The notes under the pieces were generated by a model, which saw only the letters and a list, made by a program, of their open reading frames with translations, ran no database searches and was not told the origin of the DNA. Positions 42,625 to 51,091 of a DNA stretch of 64,000 nucleotides are shown here, piece by piece (positions within the stretch are counted from its first letter, which is position 1; each line of letters starts with the position of its first letter). The position numbers and the translations under genes were made by a program. The stretch lies in NCBI RefSeq assembly GCF_003201595.1, contig NZ_QJJS01000002.1, forward strand, positions 306,030 to 370,029, read 5' to 3'. Origin of the DNA: Sphaerotilus hippei (GTDB taxonomy: Bacteria; Pseudomonadota; Gammaproteobacteria; Burkholderiales; Burkholderiaceae_C).

Positions 42625-43734
42625 ATGCCCTCCACGAACGACATCTGGTTGAGCCTCGAGCACCTGAGCCTGCGCTACGGCACGCAGACCATCGTGGACG
42701 GGCTGGACCTGCAGCTCTCGCGCGGCAGCATCGGCTGCCTGCTGGGTCCGTCGGGCTGCGGCAAGACGACGGTGCTGCGCGCGATCGCCGGTTTCGAGCC
42801 GGTGTCGGGCGGGCAGATCCTGCTCGACGGGCGGGTGGTCAGCTCGGCCGCGGTGCATGTGCCGCCCGAGCAGCGCCGCATCGGCATGGTGTTCCAGGAC
42901 TACGCGCTGTTCCCGCACCTGAGCGTGCAGCGCAACGTCGCCTTCGGCCTGCGCGGCGTGGCCGACGCCGACCTGCGGGTGGCCAAGATGCTGGCCACCG
43001 TGGGCCTGGCCCAGTCCGGCGGCAAGTACCCGCACGAGCTCTCCGGCGGCCAGCAGCAGCGGGTGGCGCTGGCGCGCGCGCTGGTCATGCAGCCCGCGCT
43101 GCTGCTGATGGACGAGCCGTTCTCCAACCTCGACGTCGAGCTGCGCGAGCGCCTGGCCGCCGAGGTGCGCGAGATCATCAAGTCCCATGGCACGACCGCC
43201 ATCCTGGTCACGCACGACCAGCACGAGGCCTTCGCGGTGGCCGACCAGATCGGCATCATGTCGGGTGGGCACATCCAGCAGTGGGACAGCGCCTACAACC
43301 TCTACCACCGGCCGGCCAATCGCCTGGTCGCCGACTTCGTCGGCCAGGGCGTGTTCCTGCCGGGTGAGGTCGGGCAGGGGTCGCAGGTGTGGCTGGAGCT
43401 GGGCACGGTACACAGCGGCCAGCCGATCCGCTGCACCGAACATGGTGACCTCTGCGCCAGCGGCTGCCAGGTCGACGTGCTGCTGCGTCCCGACGACGTG
43501 GTGCACGACGATGCCAGTCCGATCCAGGCCGAGGTGGTCAGCAAGGCCTTCCGCGGCGCCGACATCCTCTACACGCTGCGCCTGGGCAGCGGCGCGCTGG
43601 TGCTGTCGCTGGTGCCGTCCCACCACAACCACGCGCTGGGCGAGCGCATCGGCATCCGGCTCGACCTCGACCACGTGGTGGCCTACAAGCGCAGCGGTGT
43701 CGTCCAGGGCCTGCGCTGCGAGCAGCCGGCCTGA
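42625..43734 (+). CDS. fbpC: Ferric iron ABC transporter ATPase
   Basis: A 369-aa ATPase of the FbpC/PotA type. It has Walker A GPSGCGKTT, Q-loop VFQDYALFPH, signature LSGGQQQRVALARAL, Walker B LLLMDEPFSNLD, and switch His in LVTHDQHEAF. The C-terminal TOBE-like part (about 240-369) has VDVLLRPDDVVHDD. It works with the divergent permease and with FbpA; a single Fur site controls both. Confidence 0.94.
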   Translation: MPSTNDIWLSLEHLSLRYGTQTIVDGLDLQLSRGSIGCLLGPSGCGKTTVLRAIAGFEPVSGGQILLDGRVVSSAAVHVPPEQRRIGMVFQDYALFPHLSVQRNVAFGLRGVADADLRVAKMLATVGLAQSGGKYPHELSGGQQQRVALARALVMQPALLLMDEPFSNLDVELRERLAAEVREIIKSHGTTAILVTHDQHEAFAVADQIGIMSGGHIQQWDSAYNLYHRPANRLVADFVGQGVFLPGEVGQGSQVWLELGTVHSGQPIRCTEHGDLCASGCQVDVLLRPDDVVHDDASPIQAEVVSKAFRGADILYTLRLGSGALVLSLVPSHHNHALGERIGIRLDLDHVVAYKRSGVVQGLRCEQPA

Positions 43735-43755
43735 GCCGGGAGATGCCGCTCAGGC
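43729..43755. terminator. Hairpin containing both convergent stop codons
   Basis: GCCTGAG (43729-43735) pairs with CTCAGGC (43749-43755) around 13 nt. The fbpC TGA (43732-43734) and the DUF429 stop (43750-43752 on minus) face each other in the stem. Confidence 0.45.
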
Positions 43756-44613
43756 GGTGAGGATCCAGCCCTCGAGCGGATCGACCCCGGCCGGCCAGCC
43801 ATGGCCGGGCCGCGTGACCGACCAGGCCACCTGCACCAGGCACAGCACGGCGTCGAGGGCATCGCCGCTGGCGTCATCGATCAGCTCGGCCCGCAGGGCC
43901 GGCTCGGCGACCAGCTGCAGCGCCAGCCGCCCGGCGCCCTGTTCGAGCCGCTTGACCAGCGTGATGCGGGCCTGGCGCCGTGCCTCGGTCCAGGCCTGGC
44001 GGTCGTCGCTCTTGTAGGACGTGCGGCCGATCAGCTCGCGCGCCAGCAGCCCCGGGTAGGCCTCCAGCGCCTGGCGCCGTCCATCCCCCGCCCGCAGCCC
44101 GGGCAGGTCGCAGCCCGCGGCGATCAGCCGCGGCACGCCCGCGTGCAGCATCCAGGCCACCGGCGGGTTCACCCATTTCATCGACGGGGACGCGCCGGCC
44201 GGACCGTCGCAGGCCCGGTGGGCGAACTTGCCGCCCACCGGCCGGGCCGCGCAGAAGGTCTTGAACCGGTCGCGGATCACGGCCCGGTCGAGCGCGGCGT
44301 AGTGCCGCATCAGCGCGCTCCAGTCGGTCGGCCAGCCCAGCGTGGTGACCAGCTCGCGGGGCAGGCCGAAGGGCAGGTCCATGCCGGCTCGCCACGGGCC
44401 GGGCTCGTCCAGGCTGGCGGCCCAGTCGTCGAGGTGGTGGAAACGCCGCAGCCGGTCCACCAGGACCCGCGTGCCGCAGCGCTGTCCGATGGCCATCGTG
44501 ATGGCCTTGCGGCGGCTCGGGCGGCTGGAGAAATCGACCCCGCGCAGCGACAGGCCGGGCGGGGCCGGCGCGTCGGTGCCGCCCGGGGCCGGGCGATCAG
44601 CCGGCGCGGCCAA
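43750..44613 (-). CDS. DUF429-domain protein
   Basis: A 287-aa protein of the DUF429 family, predicted to have an RNase H-like fold. The opening LSLRGVDFSSRPSRRKAI has the family Asp (GVDFS). Further motifs are AGMDLPFGLPRELV, ALEAYPGLLARELIGRTSYK and SGDALDAVLCLVQVAW with a late acidic pair. The proposed nuclease activity is untested here. Its 5' end overlaps the BLUF gene's 3' end by 17 bp, so they share a transcript. Confidence 0.8.
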   Translation of the reverse strand: MAAPADRPAPGGTDAPAPPGLSLRGVDFSSRPSRRKAITMAIGQRCGTRVLVDRLRRFHHLDDWAASLDEPGPWRAGMDLPFGLPRELVTTLGWPTDWSALMRHYAALDRAVIRDRFKTFCAARPVGGKFAHRACDGPAGASPSMKWVNPPVAWMLHAGVPRLIAAGCDLPGLRAGDGRRQALEAYPGLLARELIGRTSYKSDDRQAWTEARRQARITLVKRLEQGAGRLALQLVAEPALRAELIDDASGDALDAVLCLVQVAWSVTRPGHGWPAGVDPLEGWILTA

Positions 44614-45022
44614 CGATGGAGGCGGTGGCGATCAGCTCCTCGAGCAGCGCCATCGAGGCCCGGCCCGAGGTGACGAAAGGATCGAGCATCGGCTTGTCGC
44701 TGTACTTGAGCACCAGCGACGGGTTGATGCGCTGCAGGTTGACCTGGCCCATGGTCCAGCTCGAGAAGCGGCGTTCGCTGATCTCCTCGAAATGCAGCAG
44801 CGTGACGCCGCTGTGGCGGTTGTCGCGCACGATCTGGTTGTACAGGCCGTTGACCACGGCCCGTCCGCCCTCGAGCACCTGCATGAACACGTCCCCGCTG
44901 TGGCAGAGGATGCCGGTGATGCCCATCTGCGGGTTCCTGCTGCGCGACTGGGCGAGGATGTGGTCGATCATCTCGCCGGTCACGCCGTCGGCCCGGCTGG
45001 CATAAAGCAATCTGACGAGCAT
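44597..45022 (-). CDS. BLUF-domain blue-light photoreceptor
   Basis: A 141-aa single-domain BLUF protein that would bind FAD. The photocycle residues are present: Tyr7 (RLLYAS), Asn30 (RNPQMGITG), Gln48 (VFMQVLEG) and Trp89/Met91 (SSWTMGQ). No output domain is attached, so it signals through a partner. It lies 15 bp downstream of folE and overlaps the DUF429 gene. The neighbouring kinase, receiver and GGDEF-EAL genes are possible output partners (inference). Confidence 0.93.
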   Translation of the reverse strand: MLVRLLYASRADGVTGEMIDHILAQSRSRNPQMGITGILCHSGDVFMQVLEGGRAVVNGLYNQIVRDNRHSGVTLLHFEEISERRFSSWTMGQVNLQRINPSLVLKYSDKPMLDPFVTSGRASMALLEELIATASIVGRAG

Positions 45023-45037
45023 GAGTTTCTCCGTGGG

Positions 45038-45769
45038 TCAGCTCTTGCGCTGGCTGAGCAGCGCGAGGAATTCGCGCCGCAGGTCGGAATCCTTCAGGAA
45101 GGAGCCGCGCATGACACTGTTGATCATCTTCGAGTCCATGTCCTTGACCCCGCGCCAGCCCATGCAGAAGTGGTCGGCTTCCATGATCACCGCCAGGCCG
45201 TCGGGCTGCATCTTGTCGTTGAGCAGGTCGGCGACCTGGGTCACCGCCTCCTCCTGGATCTGCGGGCGGCTCATGATCCAGTCGGCCAGGCGCACGTACT
45301 TGGACAGCCCGATCAGCGCCGAATGCTCGTTGGGCATGATGCCGATCCACAGCTTGCCGATGATCGGGCACAGGTGGTGGGAGCAGGCGCTGCGCACGGT
45401 GATCGGGCCGACGATCATCAGCTCGCTGAGGTGCTCGACGTTGGGGAACTCGGTCACCGGCGGCTGGGGCACGTAGCGGCCGCGGAACACCTCCTGCAGG
45501 TACATCTTGGCCACGCGCCGGGCGGTGTCCTGGGTGTTGTGGTCGCTGTCGGTGTCGATCACCAGGCTGTCGAGCACGCCGGCCATCTTGCCCTGCACCT
45601 CGTCGAGCAGGGCCTCGAGTTCACCGGGCCGGATGAAGGCCGAGATGTTGTCGTTGGCGTGGAAACGCTGCTGGGCTGCCTTGATGCGTTCGCGGATCTT
45701 GCGCGAGACCGGAACGCCCGCATCATCGACGACCGGACCGTCGATGACGGAGGGGGGGACAGTGCTCAT
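45038..45769 (-). CDS. folE: GTP cyclohydrolase I
   Basis: A 243-aa enzyme converting GTP to dihydroneopterin triphosphate, the first step to tetrahydrofolate and pterins. Zinc ligands are in SACSHHLCPI (Cys and His) and HFCMGWRGVKD (Cys). It also has FPNVEHLSELM and IGLSKYVRLADW; the tail ends FLALLSQRKS. It is longer at the N-terminus than E. coli FolE by about 20 residues. The operon order is folE, BLUF gene, DUF429 gene. Confidence 0.94.
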   Translation of the reverse strand: MSTVPPSVIDGPVVDDAGVPVSRKIRERIKAAQQRFHANDNISAFIRPGELEALLDEVQGKMAGVLDSLVIDTDSDHNTQDTARRVAKMYLQEVFRGRYVPQPPVTEFPNVEHLSELMIVGPITVRSACSHHLCPIIGKLWIGIMPNEHSALIGLSKYVRLADWIMSRPQIQEEAVTQVADLLNDKMQPDGLAVIMEADHFCMGWRGVKDMDSKMINSVMRGSFLKDSDLRREFLALLSQRKS

Positions 45770-45838
45770 GGGATGCTGAGGTCAGGGAAAAGGGGACGCG
45801 AAGGAGGGAAGGCGATCACGTCATGTCGCCGGATGCTA

Positions 45839-48451
45839 TCAGTGCAGCGATAAACCTGCCGTCGCCGGGCCTGCTGGCGTCTGCAGTCCCGGCGCGCTCA
45901 CCAGGCCGTCCCGCCAGGTGGTGTCGAGCAGCCGGTCGATCAGCCCGCTCGCCTGGGGGCGCCCGAAGGCGTAACCCTGCAGCTCGTCGCAGCCCAGGCG
46001 CTGCAGCACCGCACTCTGCTGCTCGGTCTCGACCCCTTCGGCGACCACCTGCAGCTTGAGCTTGCGCGCCAGCGCGATGATGGCCTCGACGATCGCGACA
46101 TCGTCCTCGTCGTGCGGGATGCCGTCGACGAAGGAGCGGTCGATCTTCAGGCGCTGCAGCGGAAAACGCTTCAGGTAGGCCAGGCTCGAATAGCCGGTGC
46201 CGAAGTCGTCCACCGACAGCTGCACGCCCAGCTGGCGCAGGCCCTTGAGCACGTCCAGCGTGTAGAGCGGATCGTCCATCACGCTCGACTCGGTGATCTC
46301 CAGCTCGAGCAGGCCGGCGTCCAGGCCGCTGTCGAGCAGCGCCTGCCGCACCACGGCCTCGAGCCCCGGGCGTTGCAGCTGGCGGGCCGACAGGTTGACG
46401 GCCATGCGCAGCGGCGGGCGGCCCCGGGCGGCGCAGTGCAGCGCCCAGATCCGGGCCTGCAGGCAGGCCTGGCGCAGCACCCACTCGCCGATCGGCAGGA
46501 TCAGCCCGGTGTCCTCGGCCAGGCCGATGAAGTCGCCCGGGGGCACCAGCCCGCGCTGCGGATGCATCCAGCGCACCAGCGCCTCGAAGCCCGTCAGCCG
46601 GCCCTGCGCATTGATCTGGGGCTGGTAGTGCAGCAGCAGTTCCTGGCGGTCGAGCGCACGGCGCAGGTCGTTCTCCAGGCGCAGCTGCGCGTGGGCCTGG
46701 GCGTCCATGCCCGGGCTGAAGAAACGGTAGGTGTTGCGGCCCGCGGCCTTGGCCTTGTAGAGCGCGGTGTCGGCGTACTTCAGCAGGCTGCCGGCGTCGG
46801 TCGCGTCGCGCGGGTAGACGCTCAGCCCCAGGCTGGCGGTGACGTGGATCTCCTGGCCGGCCAGCTCGAAGGGCCGCGACAGCGTGCCGAGCAGCTTGTC
46901 GGCCACCAGCGCCACGCTGGCCGGATCGCCCGTGTCCTCCAGCACGACCAGGAACTCGTCGCCACCCAGCCGGGCCACCGTGTCCTGCTCGCGCAGCGCC
47001 GCCCGCAGTCGCAGCGCGGTCTGGCGCAGCAGCGTGTCCCCGGCGAGGTGGCCGAGCGTGTCGTTGATGGTCTTGAAGCGGTCGAGGTCGAGGAAGATCA
47101 CCGCCAGGTCCGAGCGGCTGCGCTGGGCGTGGGCCAGGCCCTGGTTGAGCCGGTCGAGCACCAGCATGCGGTTGGGCAGGCCGGTGAGCGTGTCGTGGTA
47201 GGCCAGGTGCTGGATGCGGTCTTCCTGGACCTTCTGCTGCGTGATGTCGTGGGCGATGCCGACCCGGCGCACCGCCTGGCCCTGCTCGTCGAGCACCGCG
47301 TAGGCGCGCATGCGCACATGGCGCAGCTGGCCGTCGCGGCGCAGCACCCGGAAGCTCAGGTCGTAGTCGCGCGTCGAGGGCACCTCGGAAAAATGCTCGC
47401 GCACCACCGACAGGTCCTCCGGATGCACCCACTTCAGCCAGACGCTCCAGTCCCGGTAGAGCGCGGCCGCGTCGCCGCCCCAGACCCGCTCGTAGGCCGG
47501 GCTGACGTAGAGCACGCGCTGGCGGGCCGGATCGGTGAGCCAGAACACGTCGGTCAGCGCCTCGGCCATCTCGCGGAAACGCTGCTCGCTCTCGCGCAGC
47601 GCGCGCCGCTCGCGTTCGAGCTGCACCCGCAGGTGGGCCGACTCGAGCGCCACCGGCAGGCGCTGCCAGCCGCTGCTGTGCTTGACCAGGTAGTCGGTGG
47701 CGCCGAGCTTGAGGGTCTGGATCGCCGCCTCCTCGTCGCCCTGGCCGGTCAGGATGACGATGGGCAGGTCGACGCGCCGGGTCTGGCGCAGCTCCTTGGT
47801 CAGCTCCAGCGCGTTCATGCCGGGCAGCTGGAAGTCCAGCAGCAGCACGTCGACATCGGGCAGCGCCTGTGCGTCGGTGCAGCGGTCCAGGCGCAGCAGC
47901 ACCTGCTCGGCGCTGTGCACCGTCTCGAGCCGCAGCTGCGGGGCGTGCCGCTGGATGTGGCGGCGCAGCAGGTCGATGTCGACGTCGTTGCTCTCGGCAT
48001 AGAGCACCCGCAGCGGCTGCTCGCGCCGGTTCAGGCGCTTGCGGTGCTGTTCCATGACGGCCTGCACCAGCGCCGGCAGCCGCTGCAGGTAGTCGTTGTG
48101 CTTGACCACGTAGTCGTCGGCGCCGGCCCGCAGCGCGGCCACGGCCGACTGCTCGTCACCCGAGCCGGTCAGCACGATCACGGCGGTGTCCGGATGGTCC
48201 TGCATGAGCTCGGACAGCAGCTCCAGGCCGCTGCCATCGGGCAGGTGCATGTCCAGCAGCAGCAGGTCCCAGCGGCTGCGCCCGAGGGCGCGGCGTGCAT
48301 CGGCCAGCGTGGGCTCGACGCTCAGGGCCACGTGCTCGCCATGGGCCTTCAGGGCCCGGCGGGTCAGATCGGCATCGTGTCGGTTGTCCTCGACATAGAG
48401 CACCCGCAGCGGGTGGGGCGAGCCGGTGGGGGGAGGGGAGTGGACAACCAT
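45839..48451 (-). CDS. REC-REC-PAS-GGDEF-EAL cyclic-di-GMP protein
   Basis: An 870-aa protein. The first receiver (about 15-130) has VEDNRHDAD, Asp in LLLDMHLPDG, and Lys in VVKHND. The second receiver (about 150-275) has YAESNDVD, LLLDFQLPG and YLVKHSS. A PAS domain follows (about 300-415: LTDVFWLTDPARQRVLYVSPAYERVWG). The GGDEF domain has an intact ARLGGDEFLVVLED, and the EAL domain an intact GFEALVRWMHP plus ITESSVMDDP and VDDFGTGYSSL. Both synthase and hydrolase sites look complete. ATG 48451 is chosen over 48502, which would overlap the upstream gene. Confidence 0.92.
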   Translation of the reverse strand: MVVHSPPPTGSPHPLRVLYVEDNRHDADLTRRALKAHGEHVALSVEPTLADARRALGRSRWDLLLLDMHLPDGSGLELLSELMQDHPDTAVIVLTGSGDEQSAVAALRAGADDYVVKHNDYLQRLPALVQAVMEQHRKRLNRREQPLRVLYAESNDVDIDLLRRHIQRHAPQLRLETVHSAEQVLLRLDRCTDAQALPDVDVLLLDFQLPGMNALELTKELRQTRRVDLPIVILTGQGDEEAAIQTLKLGATDYLVKHSSGWQRLPVALESAHLRVQLERERRALRESEQRFREMAEALTDVFWLTDPARQRVLYVSPAYERVWGGDAAALYRDWSVWLKWVHPEDLSVVREHFSEVPSTRDYDLSFRVLRRDGQLRHVRMRAYAVLDEQGQAVRRVGIAHDITQQKVQEDRIQHLAYHDTLTGLPNRMLVLDRLNQGLAHAQRSRSDLAVIFLDLDRFKTINDTLGHLAGDTLLRQTALRLRAALREQDTVARLGGDEFLVVLEDTGDPASVALVADKLLGTLSRPFELAGQEIHVTASLGLSVYPRDATDAGSLLKYADTALYKAKAAGRNTYRFFSPGMDAQAHAQLRLENDLRRALDRQELLLHYQPQINAQGRLTGFEALVRWMHPQRGLVPPGDFIGLAEDTGLILPIGEWVLRQACLQARIWALHCAARGRPPLRMAVNLSARQLQRPGLEAVVRQALLDSGLDAGLLELEITESSVMDDPLYTLDVLKGLRQLGVQLSVDDFGTGYSSLAYLKRFPLQRLKIDRSFVDGIPHDEDDVAIVEAIIALARKLKLQVVAEGVETEQQSAVLQRLGCDELQGYAFGRPQASGLIDRLLDTTWRDGLVSAPGLQTPAGPATAGLSLH

Positions 48452-48474
48452 GCGGGGCGGTGGATCGGAATCGG

Positions 48475-48897
48475 TCAGAGCGCACGCTCGTTCAGCACGC
48501 ACCAGTACAGCTGGATCTGCGTGGCCACATCCATGAACTTCTCGAAGTCCACGGGCTTGACGATGTAGGAATTGGCCCCCAGCGTGTAGGCGGTGGCCAC
48601 GTCCGCATCTTCGCGCGAGGTGGTCAGCATCACCACCGGTATTTTCTGGTAGACCGGGTGATTCTTCAGGTGGCGCAGCACCTCCAGCCCGTCGATGCGC
48701 GGCAGCTTCAGGTCGAGCAGGATGACCGCTGGCAGCGGGTCGCCCTCCCGCCAGGCGTTGACCAGGTCCAGCGCCTCCTCGCCGTCGCGGGCGATCTGCA
48801 TCGGGTTGACGATGTGGCGCCGGGCGAAGGCACGCAGCGTCAGGTCGACATCCATCGGGTTGTCTTCGACCAGCAGGATCGGGCGTTGTGAGTTCAT
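48475..48897 (-). CDS. Single-domain response regulator (Rcp1-like)
   Basis: A 140-aa receiver without output domain. Acidic pair VEDNPMD, Asp in ILLDLKLPRIDG, Thr pair in VVMLTTSRED and Lys in YIVKPVDF. The RAFARRHIVNPMQIARDGEEALDLV pattern is that of Rcp1-type receivers paired with PAS or phytochrome kinases. It lies between the PAS kinase gene (47 bp upstream) and the GGDEF-EAL gene (23 bp downstream), so it probably shuttles phosphate between them. Confidence 0.93.
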   Translation of the reverse strand: MNSQRPILLVEDNPMDVDLTLRAFARRHIVNPMQIARDGEEALDLVNAWREGDPLPAVILLDLKLPRIDGLEVLRHLKNHPVYQKIPVVMLTTSREDADVATAYTLGANSYIVKPVDFEKFMDVATQIQLYWCVLNERAL

Positions 48898-48944
48898 GAC
48901 CGGAATGTGCAGCGCGGCGAGGCTTCGGGAAATGGGGTCGAAGC

Positions 48945-50981
48945 CTATTGTGCCGAGGCCTGGACAGGTTCCTCGTGGTACCTGTCGCCGGTGTCTGCGC
49001 TGCATGGCAGCTCGATCAGGAAGGTCGCCCCCTGGCCCGGGGAGGACTGGGCCCAGACCCGGCCGTGCATGCGTTCGAGCGCCTTGCGCACGATCGCCAG
49101 GCCCACGCCCGTGCCCGGGTAGTCCTCGGCCCGGTGCAGGCGCTGGAAGATCTCGAAGATGCGGTCGTGGTAGCGCATGTCGAAGCCCGAGCCGTTGTCG
49201 CGCACCCACAGGCGCACGTGGCCGGCCTGCGTGCAGCAGCCGATCTCCACGCTCGGCTGCGCCTGCGAGGTGGTGAACTTCAGGGCGTTGTCGAGCAGGT
49301 TGCGCAGCACCAGCTGCAGCCCGCGGGTGTCGGCCACGACCCTCTCCGGGCCCAGCGCCAGCGTCAGCCGCACGCCCCGCCGCTGGAGCTCGTCCTGCCG
49401 TTCGCCCACGCAGGCCTGCACCAGCCCGGCCAGCGCGACCGGGGCCAGCGCCGGGCGGCTGCGCTCGATGCGCGAATAGGCCAGCAGGTCGTCGATCAGC
49501 CGGGCCATGTGCTCGGTGGCCCGCCGGATCGTGCCGACGAACTCGCGACCCTCGTCGTCGAGCAGGTGGCTCTTGTCGTCGAGCAGCAGGCGGCTGTAGC
49601 CGTCGATGCCGCGCAGCGGCGCCTTCAGGTCGTGCGAGACGGAGTAGGTGAAGGACTCGAGCTCGCGACGCTTGGCCTCGAGGTCGGCGGTGCGCTCGCG
49701 CACCCGCTGCTCCAGCTCGGCATTGAGCCGGCGCACCTCGTCGTCGGCGGCCTTGCGCTCGGAGATGTCGAGCAGGTAGCCGTTGATCACGACGGCGTCG
49801 TCGGCATCGCGCATCGGCACCGCGCGTGCCTCGACCCAGACGGCGCCGCGCTCCGGATGGATGAGGCGGAACTCGTGGCGCCAGGGTTGCAGGTCGTCCT
49901 GCATCGTCGCGAGCGCCTGCTCGACGGCCGCGACGTCGTCCGGATGGGTCAGCGAGCCCAGGTGCATCGCGGGCCCGAGCAGCTCGCCGGTCGGGCGGCC
50001 GCAGAGCGTGGCCATGGCCGCGGTGATGAACACGAAGCGCCAGCGCCGCTGCTCGTCGCGCCTGAGCACGCAGGGCGCCGCGGGCGAGGCCTCGATGAAG
50101 CGGGCCAGCCGGGCGTCAGCCTCCCGGCGCGCGCGGCGTGCGGCCTCGGCCATGCGGGGCAGCGTGATGTCCTCGGTGATGCCGCCGATGCAGATCAGCT
50201 CGCCGAGCTCGTCGCGGATGGGAAAGGCGCGGTTGCGCACCCAGATCATCGAGCCGTCCGGCCGCACGACCCGGTATTCGATGTCCTCCGCCCGGCCCTG
50301 GGCCAGCGGGACGAAGCCCTGCAGCACGCGCGGGCGATCGTCCTCGTGCACCGCGTCCAGCCAGGCCTGCGGCGTCTGCTGCAGCGCCTCGACCGTGCAT
50401 CCCCACAGCGCCGTGCAGGCCGGGCTGACGTAGAGCAGGCCGTGGTGCTGGCGGTCGGCGATCCAGACCATGTCGCGGCTGTGCTCGGTGAACAGCCGCA
50501 GCCGCTGCTCGGACTCGCGCAGCGCGTCCTCGGCCTCGATGCGGGCGGTCACGTCGCTGATGGTGCAGACCACCCCCTCGGGCACCTCGGGGGCGATGTC
50601 CTCGACGAAGGTGGCCGACACCTCGATCCAGCGCCGCGGCAGGCCCGGCCCCTCGAATCCGCTGATCTGGGGCGGCACGGCGCAGCGGCCCCGCAGCGCC
50701 TGCCAGACCGCCCGGTCCTCCACCGGCATCACGCTGCCGTCGCGCCGGAAGCGCCGCAGGCCCATCGATTCGGCGTTGCGGCCCAGCATCTGCTGGCCGG
50801 GGCGGTGGAACAGGCGCTCGGCCGCCCGGTTGGCCGAGACGATGCGCAGCTCGGTGTCGTAGAGCAGCACGGCATCGTGCAGCGCGTGGAAGATGGCCAG
50901 GTGCAGCGGCGGGCGTGCCGCCGCCGTGTGCTGGGGGGAGGCCGGGTCGGGGGACGAAGGCATGTCGTGGTGGTCTTCCAT
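48945..50981 (-). CDS. PAS-PAS-PAS sensor histidine kinase, soluble
   Basis: A 678-aa cytoplasmic kinase. Three PAS/PAC units lie at about 25-155, 165-285 and 290-420 (each ends with an SDVTAR, ITEDIT or LDISERK segment). A coiled stretch (LNAELEQRVRERTADLEAKRREL) leads to HisKA (SYSVSHDLKAPLRGIDGYSRLL) and HATPase_c (LLDNALKF, VRDNGSGFDM, GTGVGLAIVRKALERMHG). It heads the three-gene phosphorelay. ATG 50981 (MEDHHDMPSS) is preferred; the open frame could start at a TTG at 51095 overlapping the ligase stop. Confidence 0.9.
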   Translation of the reverse strand: MEDHHDMPSSPDPASPQHTAAARPPLHLAIFHALHDAVLLYDTELRIVSANRAAERLFHRPGQQMLGRNAESMGLRRFRRDGSVMPVEDRAVWQALRGRCAVPPQISGFEGPGLPRRWIEVSATFVEDIAPEVPEGVVCTISDVTARIEAEDALRESEQRLRLFTEHSRDMVWIADRQHHGLLYVSPACTALWGCTVEALQQTPQAWLDAVHEDDRPRVLQGFVPLAQGRAEDIEYRVVRPDGSMIWVRNRAFPIRDELGELICIGGITEDITLPRMAEAARRARREADARLARFIEASPAAPCVLRRDEQRRWRFVFITAAMATLCGRPTGELLGPAMHLGSLTHPDDVAAVEQALATMQDDLQPWRHEFRLIHPERGAVWVEARAVPMRDADDAVVINGYLLDISERKAADDEVRRLNAELEQRVRERTADLEAKRRELESFTYSVSHDLKAPLRGIDGYSRLLLDDKSHLLDDEGREFVGTIRRATEHMARLIDDLLAYSRIERSRPALAPVALAGLVQACVGERQDELQRRGVRLTLALGPERVVADTRGLQLVLRNLLDNALKFTTSQAQPSVEIGCCTQAGHVRLWVRDNGSGFDMRYHDRIFEIFQRLHRAEDYPGTGVGLAIVRKALERMHGRVWAQSSPGQGATFLIELPCSADTGDRYHEEPVQASAQ

Positions 50982-51091
50982 CGGCGCTGGCGGACGCTCT
51001 GCTCCCGGGACGATGTCCCGAATGTCCCCACAGTTCAGGCCGGCGTCAATGGACGGAGTTCCGCTTGCACGTGAAATCGTGGACCGCTCGT

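Noticed and set aside
40771..43734. fbpB and fbpC as a thiamine or spermidine transporter
   Set aside because: The permease is a fused double domain of the ferric type, the Fur box is near perfect, and an Fe3+ binding protein is close by.
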